From: Nymphaea colorata
Lineage: Eukaryota; Streptophyta; Magnoliopsida; Nymphaeales; Nymphaeaceae
Length of the DNA: 64,000 nucleotides
Assembly: GCF_008831285.2 (NCBI RefSeq)
Contig: NC_045142.1
Span: 935,001 to 999,000, forward strand
Reading direction: 5' to 3'
Shown here: positions 20,920 through 33,400 of the stretch, piece by piece
How positions within the stretch are numbered: the stretch's first letter is position 1
How the letters are laid out: each line of letters starts with the position of its first letter
Position numbers and translations under genes: made by a program
The notes under the pieces: generated by a model
What the model was told of the DNA's origin: nothing
The model's input: the letters and a program-made list of their open reading frames with translations, nothing else
Database searches by the model: none

Positions 20920-23900
20920 CAATGACAGAAGAATGTTTAATGAGAGAGGGAGGGAGTTGGTCCGTCACGTCAGATATTTACGTTTTTCTGCTTACTGAAT
21001 TTCTTTGATTTGGACCACTTTTTCTATGGAAATTCCTTGTGGTAGTCCACTTTTTTTGCAATACCGTTTCTAGACCTAAGCTTTCATTTGTGATTCGTTT
21101 TGACATTTGTCATCCGTTTCCTTTTTCTAATTACGGCGAGGAGGCTATACCTCTTGGGGACTCTAGTAAGACCACAGAGGATCTAAAATCCTAAGAACAT
21201 CTTTAATCATGGGTTCTTAGCAAGGATTGGAGTTTCTTATTTGAAGGATCATAAATAATGTATATATATGATTTAGAACCATGACTTAAATTGTCTGAAT
21301 CCTACCAGCTGCCAACATGAAATTTTGTTTCATAATTCTAAATAGCTCTAAGTATATTATTCTACACGAGAATGTTTTTATCTTACACTGAGAAGCAGCT
21401 CTTCAAATCTAGATGCACGATCCTCAATTGGAGGCTGAGGAACCGTGCTCAATCCTTGTTTGACAAATAGTACAAAGCAACAACATGTTGCAATAAAATC
21501 AGAAAGCAAGGGGGCGACCCCTGGAAATCTCGATAAGATGCTGACTTTTCCGTGTGGACAACAAGGGAATCGTGGTGTATGACAGGAGAAAATATGAAAT
21601 GGCTTAAGTTGAAGAAGATCATCAAAAGTTAGCACTGAAACTAAAACTTTCTTTATTAACAACAAAGGAAAATATCAAAAAGCTCGTTATCTTGATTAAT
21701 ATTGCCAATGAGTCGCCTAAAACGACTCCTCAGCATATCAATTTTGTTAAAATAGGAATTCTGCAATCGGGTAAGATGTTTCATTCTTCGGTAGAATTCA
21801 AAAGAACTGTGCTTATGTTGTGGTCAGAACATAAAATCTTTTAATCCTTTAGTTCATTAGATCTCGAACAATATCTGCGTTTGTTAGGCCAACTTCTTGG
21901 TGAGCCTGCCAAATATATTCTTAATCTCTTATACTCAGAACCGCGTTAGATCTAAAAAAGAAACAAAAATAGAAAAAACTTGGCCCACTGAAATCTCACA
22001 TTTGTAACAGATAAGGCAAATCATTTTTAGTAGGTAAGCTAAATATTGGCACTTTAGATTTGGGTAGTTGTGTATTCTTATTTCAAGGTTAAGGTGACCG
22101 GGGCTCACAAAGTGGTAGAAGAATAGCATATGACGATACCTATACGAGATGAAACCCGTACTCATGATTACAAAGAAGGGGATATATGTGCATTAATTCC
22201 CCATTAAAGGTGTAACAATCACACCCCACTGCGTTGTATTCAATGAGGAATACTTTTTCTTTGCTGAAAGAAGTGCAGATTAGTGGGGCAAATCCTATCT
22301 CAATTCAAGTAAGGTCTCTCTCTCTCCAATCTTGAATCGGATGCCCTTCAATAATTGCCAACTTCTCATGGTCCGGTGCAGATGTTCACAACTTTCAAAG
22401 ATAAAAGCTACTGTTTCATTCATGCTCTGACACCAAAGTGGTGTCTAAAGCTAGAGGATCTCTTAACAGGAACTCGATATATATGAGGGAGTTAGCCTAA
22501 CAGTTAGGCCGGGGGCTGTTAAGCAGTTCGTTACTAATTTTCATACCATGAACTCTTTGTACTGTAAAAAAGGGCTACCAATGCACAAGTTGTAGTGCAG
22601 TGGGCTGACACTAAAAGACCTCAAAACATGCCCTATATCTTACGGGGGCAAAGGGTTGAGTGGGAGATTCCGTTCTTTCCTGTGTGGTAGGATGAGATAC
22701 TCTTCATGTTCATACAGAACAAGAACTCAATACCCATTAGTTTTTCTGGTTATTGGTACGAGAAAAAAACCGTAGTTACTTTGCAGCACCAATCTCTGAC
22801 TTTCTAGGCCAGCAATTCAATATTGCTAGAGACACTTGATGATTTCCCTCATCATCGAAACATGCAGTATCTTTTTGAAAGAAAGATACTATTATAAGCT
22901 GCCTATGAGCTCTTGTTTAGGCAAGCTCCTCCAACCCAATTCAACTACAATTTTTTGCAAATCTTAGATCAAACAAATCAAACCAATTCTAACTTATGCA
23001 TGGTTAAAGTATAAGATTCAGACCCAGGGCTGATCTGGATCAACCCCTAAAGGGTAGCGTATGTCCTGGCCAGAACTTCCTGAGATTCGAACCAGTGCTT
23101 ATGATTTAGAGCAACATCCCTCAAGATTAATGCTCCAGCGATGAAGGGAATCGTATCTGTATCTACTTACATACATTGAATGACTATTCTGAATTTTCAT
23201 TTAAGGCTCGCTTTTGTCCATAATCACAAAAACATGTCTCCCTTATTTTCTGAATTTTCTCATACATGATAGGCTTTTACTGACAATTGCTAAATTGGAG
23301 CCTCCGGATAAAACCTGGCATGCTGGAAGGCGAACTTTCGTTGTTACATGTTTTTGCATATTCTCCTATATATGAAGCTAAAATTGTGCTGTTCAACTTT
23401 GCTATTCCACTCAATCTGAGATGGTTGGTAGTCAGAGTTAAGAAAGATCAAGCAAGCATCCATTTGATAGTTTGAGGAAGATTGCCCATGCCAATATTAA
23501 ATTCAAAAATTTGGGGTCTGTTTTGTAATGCTACCTAAATGGAAAAAAAATCATGCATATGATTGAAGATCGTGGTCAAGCCTAAGCATTTATCGCTTCA
23601 TTCATCTGGGCCATTCATATGAAAAAGAAAACAGAAAAAAATGTTGGCATAATTTTGTGGGCATGCTCATATCTCCTAACATAACAGGAGTTCCTTTCAA
23701 TCCGTGAAAATTAGTTGTAACTGCTACCTACTCAAGGAATTTCATAATAATGGGAACGCCTAAGTTTGATCAGTATGTATCTTCACGTGCATCTTTTGAA
23801 ATGTACAGACCTAATGGACTGGTCATCTCTTTTCTTCAGGTCGGCACCTGTTTGGCAGGAGAAAAATAAAGCAACGATTGCCAACAACAAGAGTTTCATC

Positions 23901-25190
23901 CACATGTTAGGCTTCAAACCTTTTAGTTGAACATGCTAAAAAGTACAATGCTTATGGTGGTGCATTTTTCAATGGCATAAATTGGTATCAGTCTATCTAA
24001 CCTTAGCTTGGTTTTCTGATGAGCAACTCCAATTTGCATGAACAATTGATAGGACCAGATGTTGACCTGTCAAATTCGCAAAAATGCAGCGATGTCGGGT
24101 TAATAATTCACGCTTCCAATGTCATGGAAAACCCTTAATCTTCACTCTGGTTAGCGCTACCCTCTTCTAGGGGTATCATCAAGTGCAGAGCTAGAAATTT
24201 TTCGGTACAAAAACTGAACTATAGTTTCAAAACTTTAACAAAAGATAAAATATAATTTTCTAAATCTTTTTATAAGTTAAATTAAAATTTCAAAAATATT
24301 ACAAGTAAAATTTTTATTTTCTAGGAGTTTGAGCGAGGGCCACGGCTGCTGCCGTCGCCCCTGCCTCTGCTTCTAGGTAGAATGATCGTATTTTTTACAA
24401 GAGGATGAATTTTCTAAGCACCTGCACCAAGTTGACCAAGCTTTCTTCCTCTTTCTTGAGCAGATTTGCTTTGGAATTGGTCTTTAGGAATTCGGTCATG
24501 TTTTCTGTGACTGACAATAAAAATAGAGACCCTTCACGAATTTATCAAATTTTGCGGGAAATTCTGGACTCTTGATAGCATTCAAGTCACAGGAGATATT
24601 TTTTTTCATTTCTGGCAATTGGGTAGTTGTTCAATTGATCCATACCTTTTCTTGTCCTACTATCAGGCCAGGGGGAACCCTCCATTATCACTGTTTTCAC
24701 ATTGGCAGACATCTGAATGATAAAGACCTTTCAGTTTATCTTTGACTGCAGAGAGTGCCATCAACTTCAAATTTACGACAAATTTAGCAAATAAAATTTG
24801 ATCAATCGTGAGGCGCTTTAAGATTTCCTAATCAGTTTTGGCAATTGTTTTTCCTCTGATTTGTTGGTATTGTGACATTGATTCGATTATTTGTTTGTAT
24901 CTAAATCAGAGTTTGCTAAAATTTCTAAGTGTATTTTCATCTCTCCACAGAGATGCAAATGGATCAGCTCTGGTTTGGAGGTTTAGCCACTATTGGCTGC
25001 AGTGAATATGGCAAAGATTTCGCTCCTCGTGTGTCTCATTGTTTGGACAAGCAGTTTAGAGTATATATGCCAAGATTAACAAAAGCAGTTAGCTAAAAAC
25101 AGAGATCAATTGCATAAAAATTTGATTCTGGTGACAGAGAAACCGCTTTTAGGGTGAAGACCTCCCTGCACTGGGGAAAGCTACAATCAG
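20920..25190. other. Gene-poor DNA upstream of HIPP
   Basis: Over 4 kb of AT-rich sequence without a supported gene; all open frames are short and lack motifs. Near 22430 the minus strand reads TGGTGTCAGAGC, like an initiator-tRNA-Met primer-binding site, but no paired LTRs are visible. At about 24185-24377 GCAGAGCTAGAA is followed by CCTCTGCTTCTAG in inverted order, possibly the ends of a short decayed element. A GGTTCGAATCT box on the minus strand near 23080 is not part of a tRNA fold. Confidence 0.4.
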
Positions 25191-25192
25191 CG

Positions 25193-25586
25193 GGTGTTTG
25201 ATGAGGCAGGAACTGTGGAACTATAGAATTAAAATTCTCGTTTTTTGTGAAATGAGAATTGTCTTAACAAACAAAACATGTTGATTTTGGAATTATATGT
25301 TCCTTCTTGAAGCAAAATTCTGGAATTATGATTCTACCCTAGAAGTCGAATTATGGTTCCAGAATTTTAGAAATATTCATGTCATGATGGTTCAAACTCA
25401 TCAATTCTATAATTTTTAATTCTTGTTTTATGGAACACATCATTTTCAACTCTGGAATCAAAATTTCAGACTATTAAATACAAAGGGAAACTAGCACTGA
25501 AATTTTCATTCTAAGTCTAATTTGAGGTGGAATTTTGTTTTTAGAGTTTTAAATCTAGACTCAAATTCAAAGCCATCAAACGCCCC
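25193..25586. mobile_element. Putative TIR element
   Basis: GGGTGTTTGATG at the left end and CATCAAACGCCC at the right end form an inverted repeat about 390 bp apart. The interior has repeated AATTCTGGAATTATGATTC-like blocks and no reading frame. CAG precedes the left end and CTG follows the right one, so the inverted repeat may extend outward. I could not find a convincing target duplication. Confidence 0.4.
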
Positions 25587-25589
25587 TGA

Positions 25590-27100
25590 AGCTCTTTGGT
25601 GTTTAGTTTCTGATTCAGAGATTTTGTGACATTTTCTGATTCCGTTGGTGGGTACCTCATTACTTGAACTCAATGTACACTTTAGTGGTTCAGGGAACCA
25701 CATGCTTCCCTGATCTCAATCTGGCTCTGCTGTCATGGAAATCCCAATCCACATTTCTTAGACATTACACATGATCTGGTCATGGAAACAATATCTGTTC
25801 AAGCATGCAAACACGTTCATTTATTTGCCCTATTTATAGAAACGAGAACTCTTCTTCTTGATATGGATTTGAATTCTTGGAGTTCAAAATCAATTGAGGG
25901 AGATGAATAATTCAATATCTAATTGACGGGTGTACTGTACCACACTCAGTGCGAACGCAGCCCAGGACCTTAAGGGCAAGAGAAACAGAGGGAGGAGGGG
26001 AGCTTTGGTGTTGTTAAGCTCATGCTCTGGTTTTTATATATATGTGTGTGTGGACACAAATGTAAAATTATAAATCTGAAAATAATAGAGAAATGAGACC
26101 ACCAAGTTGGTTACAAGTAATAAAGGAACAACTTTATCCAGAAGAAAGAAATACCATCAAACTGGACTTCACACCAGCAGAAGCAAAAATTGATTTAAAT
26201 TCTCTTAAACGCATTTAAATAGAACCGAGTGCGACGGCGACCAGGAAGTCCACGTTCTTTTGTTCAGAGTTGACAGAAAAATTCCCCCCTGCTGTCCACT
26301 TTTTTTACATGACCCGAGAAACTGACGGAATTTAACCAATTTTCCCGAAAACCAACTGGACCTATTAGGTCAATCTCACTTTGGACTATTTATTTTATTT
26401 ATTTATTCATAAATATAACTTTGCAAATGTGATGTATAAAGTTGATTTGGTCAAAACATCTTTTGAACTATCGAAATTGAATATATACCAAATTTTTTGA
26501 TAAAATCAAGCACCAAAAAATGAAATTTTATAGGCACAAATGAGGGAGGGGGGCATGTTCAGGAAGCACATATTGCCGCCTTCCTATGCTGCATACTTTA
26601 TAGAAGAGAGAATGCCAAAACCTTCTCACCTTTGTTGACATGTAACTTTTTAAACTCTTAAATAGTTAGGGGTGAAGACAATTTTTTTTAAAAATTTATT
26701 TGTTAAATTTTCTTAACTTTTTTTTTTTTGAGGTGAGGCTAGGATCCATGCGAGCTCGACCTTAGCTCTATACATGTTGTATCCTGTTATCTTCAACAAG
26801 GAAATACAACACATGTTTTAGTAAAAAAAACATTCATCTGTTGGGTTTTTATCATGTTGAGGACACCTACACCCATAAATCAAATCAAGATGATTCGAAT
26901 TGTGAGATGAAAAAAATTAGCAGCTAGAGGACACAAGGATCCCTTAAGTATTGTGAGATGAAATAAATTAGCAACTACAGGAAACAAGGATAGCATGAGC
27001 AATTCTAAAAAGGAAATGGTCTTATTATGGGATAGTTCAAAAGGAGGTGCACGAAATTAAAATTCTCCTTGCCGAAATGGTGTTATTATCAAAGATGACG
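25590..27100. other. Intergenic DNA upstream of the golgin gene
   Basis: AT-rich sequence with short homopolymer runs. No coding exon or element boundary was recognised. The last few hundred bases should include the golgin promoter; no unambiguous TATA box is visible. Confidence 0.4.
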
Positions 27101-27102
27101 CA

Positions 27103-27300
27103 ATGCGTAACATCCCATTTTTTCGACACGGCAAATCGCCGAGCCGCCGTCGATTCTGCTTAGCTTGCGGCGAAGGACGATCCGTCTCTTTCGTCCCACC
27201 ATCATCGGAGGAAATCTCGACGTTCCATCAAGCTGCCCTTCCATCGGATAAAGGCGAAAAGGAGAAGGCAAGGTGCGATCTTTGCTGGTCCTGTTGGTGA
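27103..27300 (+). other. Possible upstream ORF in the golgin 5' leader
   Basis: A 65-codon frame from ATG 27103 ends at TGA 27298-27300, 180 bases before the golgin start codon, in a segment less AT-rich than its surroundings. If transcription starts upstream of 27103 it would be a uORF and could reduce translation of the main frame. It is not an N-terminal extension: stops lie in frame between it and 27481. The transcription start is unknown. Confidence 0.3.
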
Positions 27301-27480
27301 ATCCGTTCGTACAGCAGGGGGATTCGAGGGGAGTTCGTATTAGGGTTTGACGTTCGGAGTCGAGATCGATTGGGTATCTGCGGTTTTTGTTCGGTGAATC
27401 GTCATCATCCCCGGAAGTTTTAACCTTTGGACAGGGGAGTTGGAGGTTATTTCTGGTTGCTGCAAGGTCCGGCGAATGCT

Positions 27481-30400
27481 ATGGAGTTCAAGATTGGGCG
27501 GATCAACCTCAATGCCGTCGCACAGGTGTCTTTTGTAGTTTCTTAAAGAATTTCTCTTGCTCTTGTCGTCTTCTGTGGTGATTGGCTTACATCCGGCTCT
27601 AGGGTTCGATGTGCTCCTTTAATTATGATTGAAAATATCATAGTTATGAACTCATTCGATCGAATGTCATATGGAAATAACCTAAAAATAGTTGTGTGAA
27701 TGCAGTCCTTGTTATTGCATCATTTCGCCAAAAACCTGAATGCTGGTTCGGTTAAAATTCGTGGATGGAATCTGTCCATTGTGCTCCACTAATCAGACAA
27801 TAACATCATAACTTTTGAGCGGCAGTTGGGTTGTCTCTGGTGACACTCGAGTCCTTTCAGTTCCAATGGCTTTAATTCAGGCTGTTGTCAGTAGAGACTT
27901 GGTATCAGCGTCCATTGAAGCTCCGGTTCATCTGTTAAAATGAAAGTAATCGAACAAAGGAACAGGACATGCTGGTTTAGTTTAATATATGTGGTCAATA
28001 TGTGTTTTATTGTTTCTGAAATAACTAGTTAACACAATGTTGAATTGGAGATTGAGTACATTTGGTTTCGGCCGACATCTTTGCTATCTGCTTGATGTTG
28101 CTTAGAATTTAAAATTGCGATTTCTCTTTTGCTAGTAACAGTAGAGGGTGTTTTGAGCTTTCACTGTTCCTTGGGTTTGTTACTTCGTGCGAACATGCCT
28201 TTGGTAGTTCGTAAAGGTCTGAAAGTGCGCATAACATAGTTGGCCAACTCAATAACTTGGAATAAACTAGTTTTGGTCCAGTTTGTGACTTAGCTAGTCA
28301 ACCATGATTTTGCCTAAATATCATAATATAGTTGCTGTACATAAAAGAAGTTTTTTAGATTGTCGTCGTTTCCTTCTTGTTTTTGGGTCTCATATTGTTT
28401 AGTACATTAATGGCTAGGGTGTTGGCGGACTTGTTTTTGGGAATGATGATCAAACCGCTGCAAAAGAGGACAGGCAAGTTTTTCTGAGCCATTTATATTT
28501 CTTATGAGTATGGAAAGCAGTTTCGGTCCAAATTTTGGGTGTCTTAAACATTTTTTTGATGGATAAACTTATTAAGGAATATTCTGGCATAGAATCAATA
28601 TCTCATCTGATTGATGGTGCAATTTTGCATCAGGACATGTTGCTATGCTATTAAACTTGAAACAGCAAGGACATTACTTTTTAGCTATGTAACATGGAAG
28701 CTATATATGGCTGGACATGGGTGCAGGACAGCTCTGGACTCACCACGGACATGGTCAATGCTATGTCAGCTGTGGTCATACACCTGTGGTTATAGTGGTC
28801 CAGAAATGGTCCTTGAAAATGCTTCTTGCCTATGCCTGTGTGACATCTTTTCAGTAATTCAAGTTATAGACAGTCTGAAATTCTTGTACCCTTTTCTTTT
28901 CTGGATTAAAGCATGTCTTTTGCCTTCTAAGTGTTCAATTCATCATTTCATTGTTGTGCTTTTCTTTGCCATGAGGCTAATAGAGATGCTTTCAAAGTTC
29001 TGGAGGCACTTATCAAGAAGTAGTCATTTGAGCTATTACCTGTACCATTGTTAGGAAAGAGCAGAACTGGTTATGTGACCATTAGATTCATCTTTCAAAA
29101 AAAGGTTGTCAGACCCAACTGCATAGGAGCTTAAGCTTGTCAATCTGTCTTCCATAAGGAGTGTATAAGATGAATCACATCAGAAATTTTTGAAGTATGC
29201 TGACATTCAAACAATCTGGTCAAGTGCACTCTTGTTTCTTATCTGGTAGAATTCCGACTTGTTTACATGCCCTTTTTTGGGTAACTTTGGGCATACATCT
29301 TACATTGTGCCCTTTTATAGTATTCCTACTACGTACTAATAAGCCACAAAAGTAGGATCTCCAGCTTCCTTCTAAGGTTGTCCTTATCACATGATATAGA
29401 GGGTCTCAATTTGGGACAGATGAAAAAAAACCAACTAGAACCTAATGAACTAGGTTCAGTCACAAAAATAAGAATCTAACTGTAAATGAACTGCATACAT
29501 TTTAGATGCAATCAGATTCAGATTCCATTTGGTTGAAGGATTGATTACTGTTGGTTTTACAGCAGTTGGTTAAGCTATTCTAATAAAGGAGTGTAAGATT
29601 GAAAGGAACCCATAGTATGTAAGCATAAATGTGGCTTATAGAAATTCCAAGAGGTAGAAAAGTGGATTCAGCATATATGGTGTCAACCATTTTGAACAGC
29701 TTATCTTTCTCATTCTCATGAATAGCAGCAGTAGACAAGTCCTCTACTGCAATATTGGAAAGTGGAAACACCAAGATTGATTATGCAAAATCTTTGATGC
29801 ATCCTGCATCCATCCGGCCAATAAATCAGACTTCTAGGCAGTTATAAATAGCATCAATGTCACAGATATCGCGGAATCTTAGAAAATGTTGGCGATATTA
29901 ATGAGAAGAACAAGAAAAATGTGAAATAAAACAACGGAACAATATGTTTATTGTGTTTTTTCCCTTTATTTCCCCTTTTTTTAATTTTTCTCCTTTTTAA
30001 TGTTCATATTATCATGTATTTAAATTTGAACTTAAATTAACTTAGTTTTCATCATTTTTATCATCATTAAAACATTATTTTTATCACTTTTATCTAGTTT
30101 TATTTATGTTTTCTTATTAGTTTGTGATTTATTTCAATTTTACCTATTTTTTGATTTTTTTTCATTTTTTAATGTTTTCCAACTTTTTCCCAAGATTTTC
30201 TGAGGAAAAGAACTTTGCTGAAAGAATACCCAGGAAAAAATCTCGCTGTTAGAAACCCGACAAACGATGTTTTGTGACAATGAATAGCATTAAGTTAAAC
30301 TGTGTCTCGCTTAGGTTTTTTTCTCCTTTCATAGGTAAAGCAACGTGGCCATGTTTTTTCATCCTGTTGCATATAGTTGAATATATGCATATATGCGCTT

Positions 30401-33400
30401 GACAACCGAATTTGGCCTAGAAATCCTCCCTTTTTTTTTTTGTAATTCATGAGTGTCTTGTAATGTTCTGAGTTGGCAGTTCGGAGTTTGATCATTTATG
30501 GGCACCATTATCATCTTTCTATTTAGTATCGCTGTAGGATGGTGTAGCTTTACGATTAAATGCAAGGTTCAAATAGAAAAAAGCCTTCTTTTGATATATG
30601 GGTGCCTAGAAAGTAGAAAAGGGTGCAGAGAGCGACAAAATGCTTCATGGAGTAAAAATAAACACATGTACGGAGAACACCAAATATATTTCTTCTTAAT
30701 ATTTCATAACATGGTTTATGTTGGCTGTAAGATCTTGCACTGAAGTCTTGCGCCACCAAAAGTATGGTGAATTTCATGGATACATGGAATCGATATTTTC
30801 ATGTAGAAGGATGCTGACCTGATGTCATTTTCTGGATGTTGAGTATCAGATATGCCCTAACCTGTGGTTGTCTTTACCTTTCCTATCTTAAAATGCTAGG
30901 CATACAGTGTCTTCACTAGTAAGAAAATTAGACATCAGAATGCATATAGATCTACGTCCCATTCACATGGATGTTGTCCGTGTTACTGTGTTTGGTAATA
31001 GTATCTGTAACTCACCAGATTTTTTAGAGAATTTTTATTCTTTTTTTGATTAATGGAACTTTACTGTGCTTTGGGTTGATTGATGTTTGATGTTGGGTCT
31101 ACTACTGCAGCTCATTTCTGTTAGAGACATTTGGTTCCATGAGTTCGTCGTGAAATTTGACTGGTTTGCGTGTGTTTTAGCGGAAGGCCTGGAAGCAGAC
31201 TAAAATATGTTATCCTGGTTCTTCTTGTTTGATGCACCTTGCTGATTCATAGATATTACTTAACAACAGATATGTTGAACGTTGTCTCGACCGGATAAGT
31301 AATGGTGTTTTGGCAGAAGATAGACATGCTGCCATGACCGAACTGCAGTCTATTGTTGCGGAAAGTCATCAAGCTCAGTTGGCATTTGGTGCAATGGGTG
31401 AGAAATTTACCATGTACTTGTCTGTGCCTTTTTCAAGAAATTTGATTCTGGCTAATGCTGAGGCATTTCTTTGGTGCTCAGGGTTCCCTGTGATTATGTC
31501 TGTCTTGAAGGAAGAACGTGCAGATGTCGAAATGGTTTGTATTTGTTTGCCTCTCAGCTTCTTGATTCATGCTTGTGCCTCAAGTTTACAGTGTCTTCTT
31601 TAACATCAACAACTTTGTCCAAACCATGTCAATTGGCAGGTTTTTTTTTCTATAGTTTTTTTGTTTCCATTTGGTACACTCTTCAAAGCAATAGCTGCAC
31701 TAGTCAGTGGAAATTTGTAAATTTGGCTTCAATTGGCTGGTGTGTCTGACTTTTTGTCTGATTCATGGTGAACTAAGCAACATTCTGAGTCAACACAAGT
31801 CACGTCTTGCTTCATGAATCTCTTTATTTTCATTGTGAAATGTAAGGGAAAGATTCCAGTTTGGCCTAGACAACTCAGTCTATTCCTCCACACATTCCAA
31901 TGATCTTTTTAAGTCCTAGCTCAATATGATCACAGATCATGCTGTTCTCTGATTTTCAGGACACTAGGTTCATGATTTTAGACTTTTTTGGGACAGCTCA
32001 ATATTCTGGTGGGAGTAGATGAAAACTGAAATACTGTGACTGAATCTAATTCCTTAAATACCAGGTTCTTGTAATTCTTAAGGCCTTTAGTACGTAGATT
32101 GCCTGTTATCTGTGTATGTGCACCTGCTTTTCCTTTGTCTGCTTCTAGTTTTGACTTGTCAAAAGAGAAAACCTAAAGTTAATGAGAATATGGAGGAGAA
32201 GTTTGATAGAAAAAATCAGTGTCAACACCAGGGAGAAATATGCGAGCTTGATAAGGTTCTTTGGACTATCTGTTCGTAGTCTTCAGTTTTATTTTAGGTC
32301 TTAAATGAGACCATAATTGTTAGTGCTCAAACATACAAGATGGCATTGGGGCCTAGGTCGGATGTTCTTTAGTGAGTAGAAGGCAAAAAAGCAAATTCAA
32401 GAATTTGGGTCATTCAAAAAAAAAAAAATTAAAAGATCTTAAACATGTAAAAGAAAAATATTAAAACATAGGGATTTTTAGAGAAATATACTCACCTAGG
32501 CAGTTAGAAATATGCTTACTGCTCATGACATTGACATCGACAAGGCTATACACTTGAATGCCACTCGCTAGAAATGAATGTATCTAGTAAAAATTTCTCT
32601 GCCATGGTACTATTTATGTTAAAGGAGGAGCAATTGATTTTGGACAATCTCTTTGTGGTTAAGGCTGGGTATGGGGCCGGGCCACCGTCGGGTACCCGGT
32701 ACCCGACCCGACTCAGGCCTGGGCCCTGAAAGAAGGGCACTGGGCAGGCCCGATAAATTTATCGGGCCGGCCTGGTTGGGACCAATAAGCCCGGGTGGGC
32801 CCAATATATTTTTTTAAATATTTATTTGATTAATTTATATATATAAATAAAATATTTTATTATTTATATTAAAAAATATATTTTTTAATTAAATCGGGCT
32901 GGGCTCGGGTTTTAATAGTCGGGCTGGCCTGATGCCCAGCTTATTTGTGATTATTGATACATTTTTTCCCTCTTCTTTGATGTTCTTAATATCGATGGGA
33001 TTTAAGGGCTTTTTATGATATGTATCCAAAGCAACCTGCACTTAGGCTTCAGGTCTCCAAAAGGCCTAATTTTGGACAACTGGACTAATCGGTATGGTCA
33101 GAGCCAAAAGGAAATCTTAAGAGTTCAGCTTACAAAAATGAAATTTCAACTTAGAATTAATGCATAATTCAGGAAAATGATGCATGCAAAAGCAATTGGA
33201 AATCCTGTTTGCTATATTTTCTTAAAAATTTACATTTAAAACAGCAAGGAAGAAAACTAAAGTTGCTAGCTTCTGCTTCTTGTCACACCAGTTCTCGCGA
33301 CTAGGTGCCACTATTAAAGTTGGTTCAGATTCCTTCCAAAACTGTAACGAATCCTGAACTTGTTGGAGTGCATCATAAGTAGTTCTTACCTTCCAAATAT

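Noticed and set aside
22425-22445. LTR retrotransposon suggested by TGGTGTCAGAGC on the minus strand
   Set aside because: No LTR ends, polypurine tract or second copy nearby; kept only as a remark in the intergenic entry.
23060-23100. tRNA gene on the minus strand suggested by GGTTCGAATCT
   Set aside because: No acceptor stem, anticodon arm or A box at the right distance; the box alone is common in plant repeats.
28611-29054. 147-codon plus-strand open frame in golgin intron 2
   Set aside because: It lies between golgin exons 2 and 3, has no recognisable domain, and its residue composition (many C, L, F, W) is typical of translated intron.
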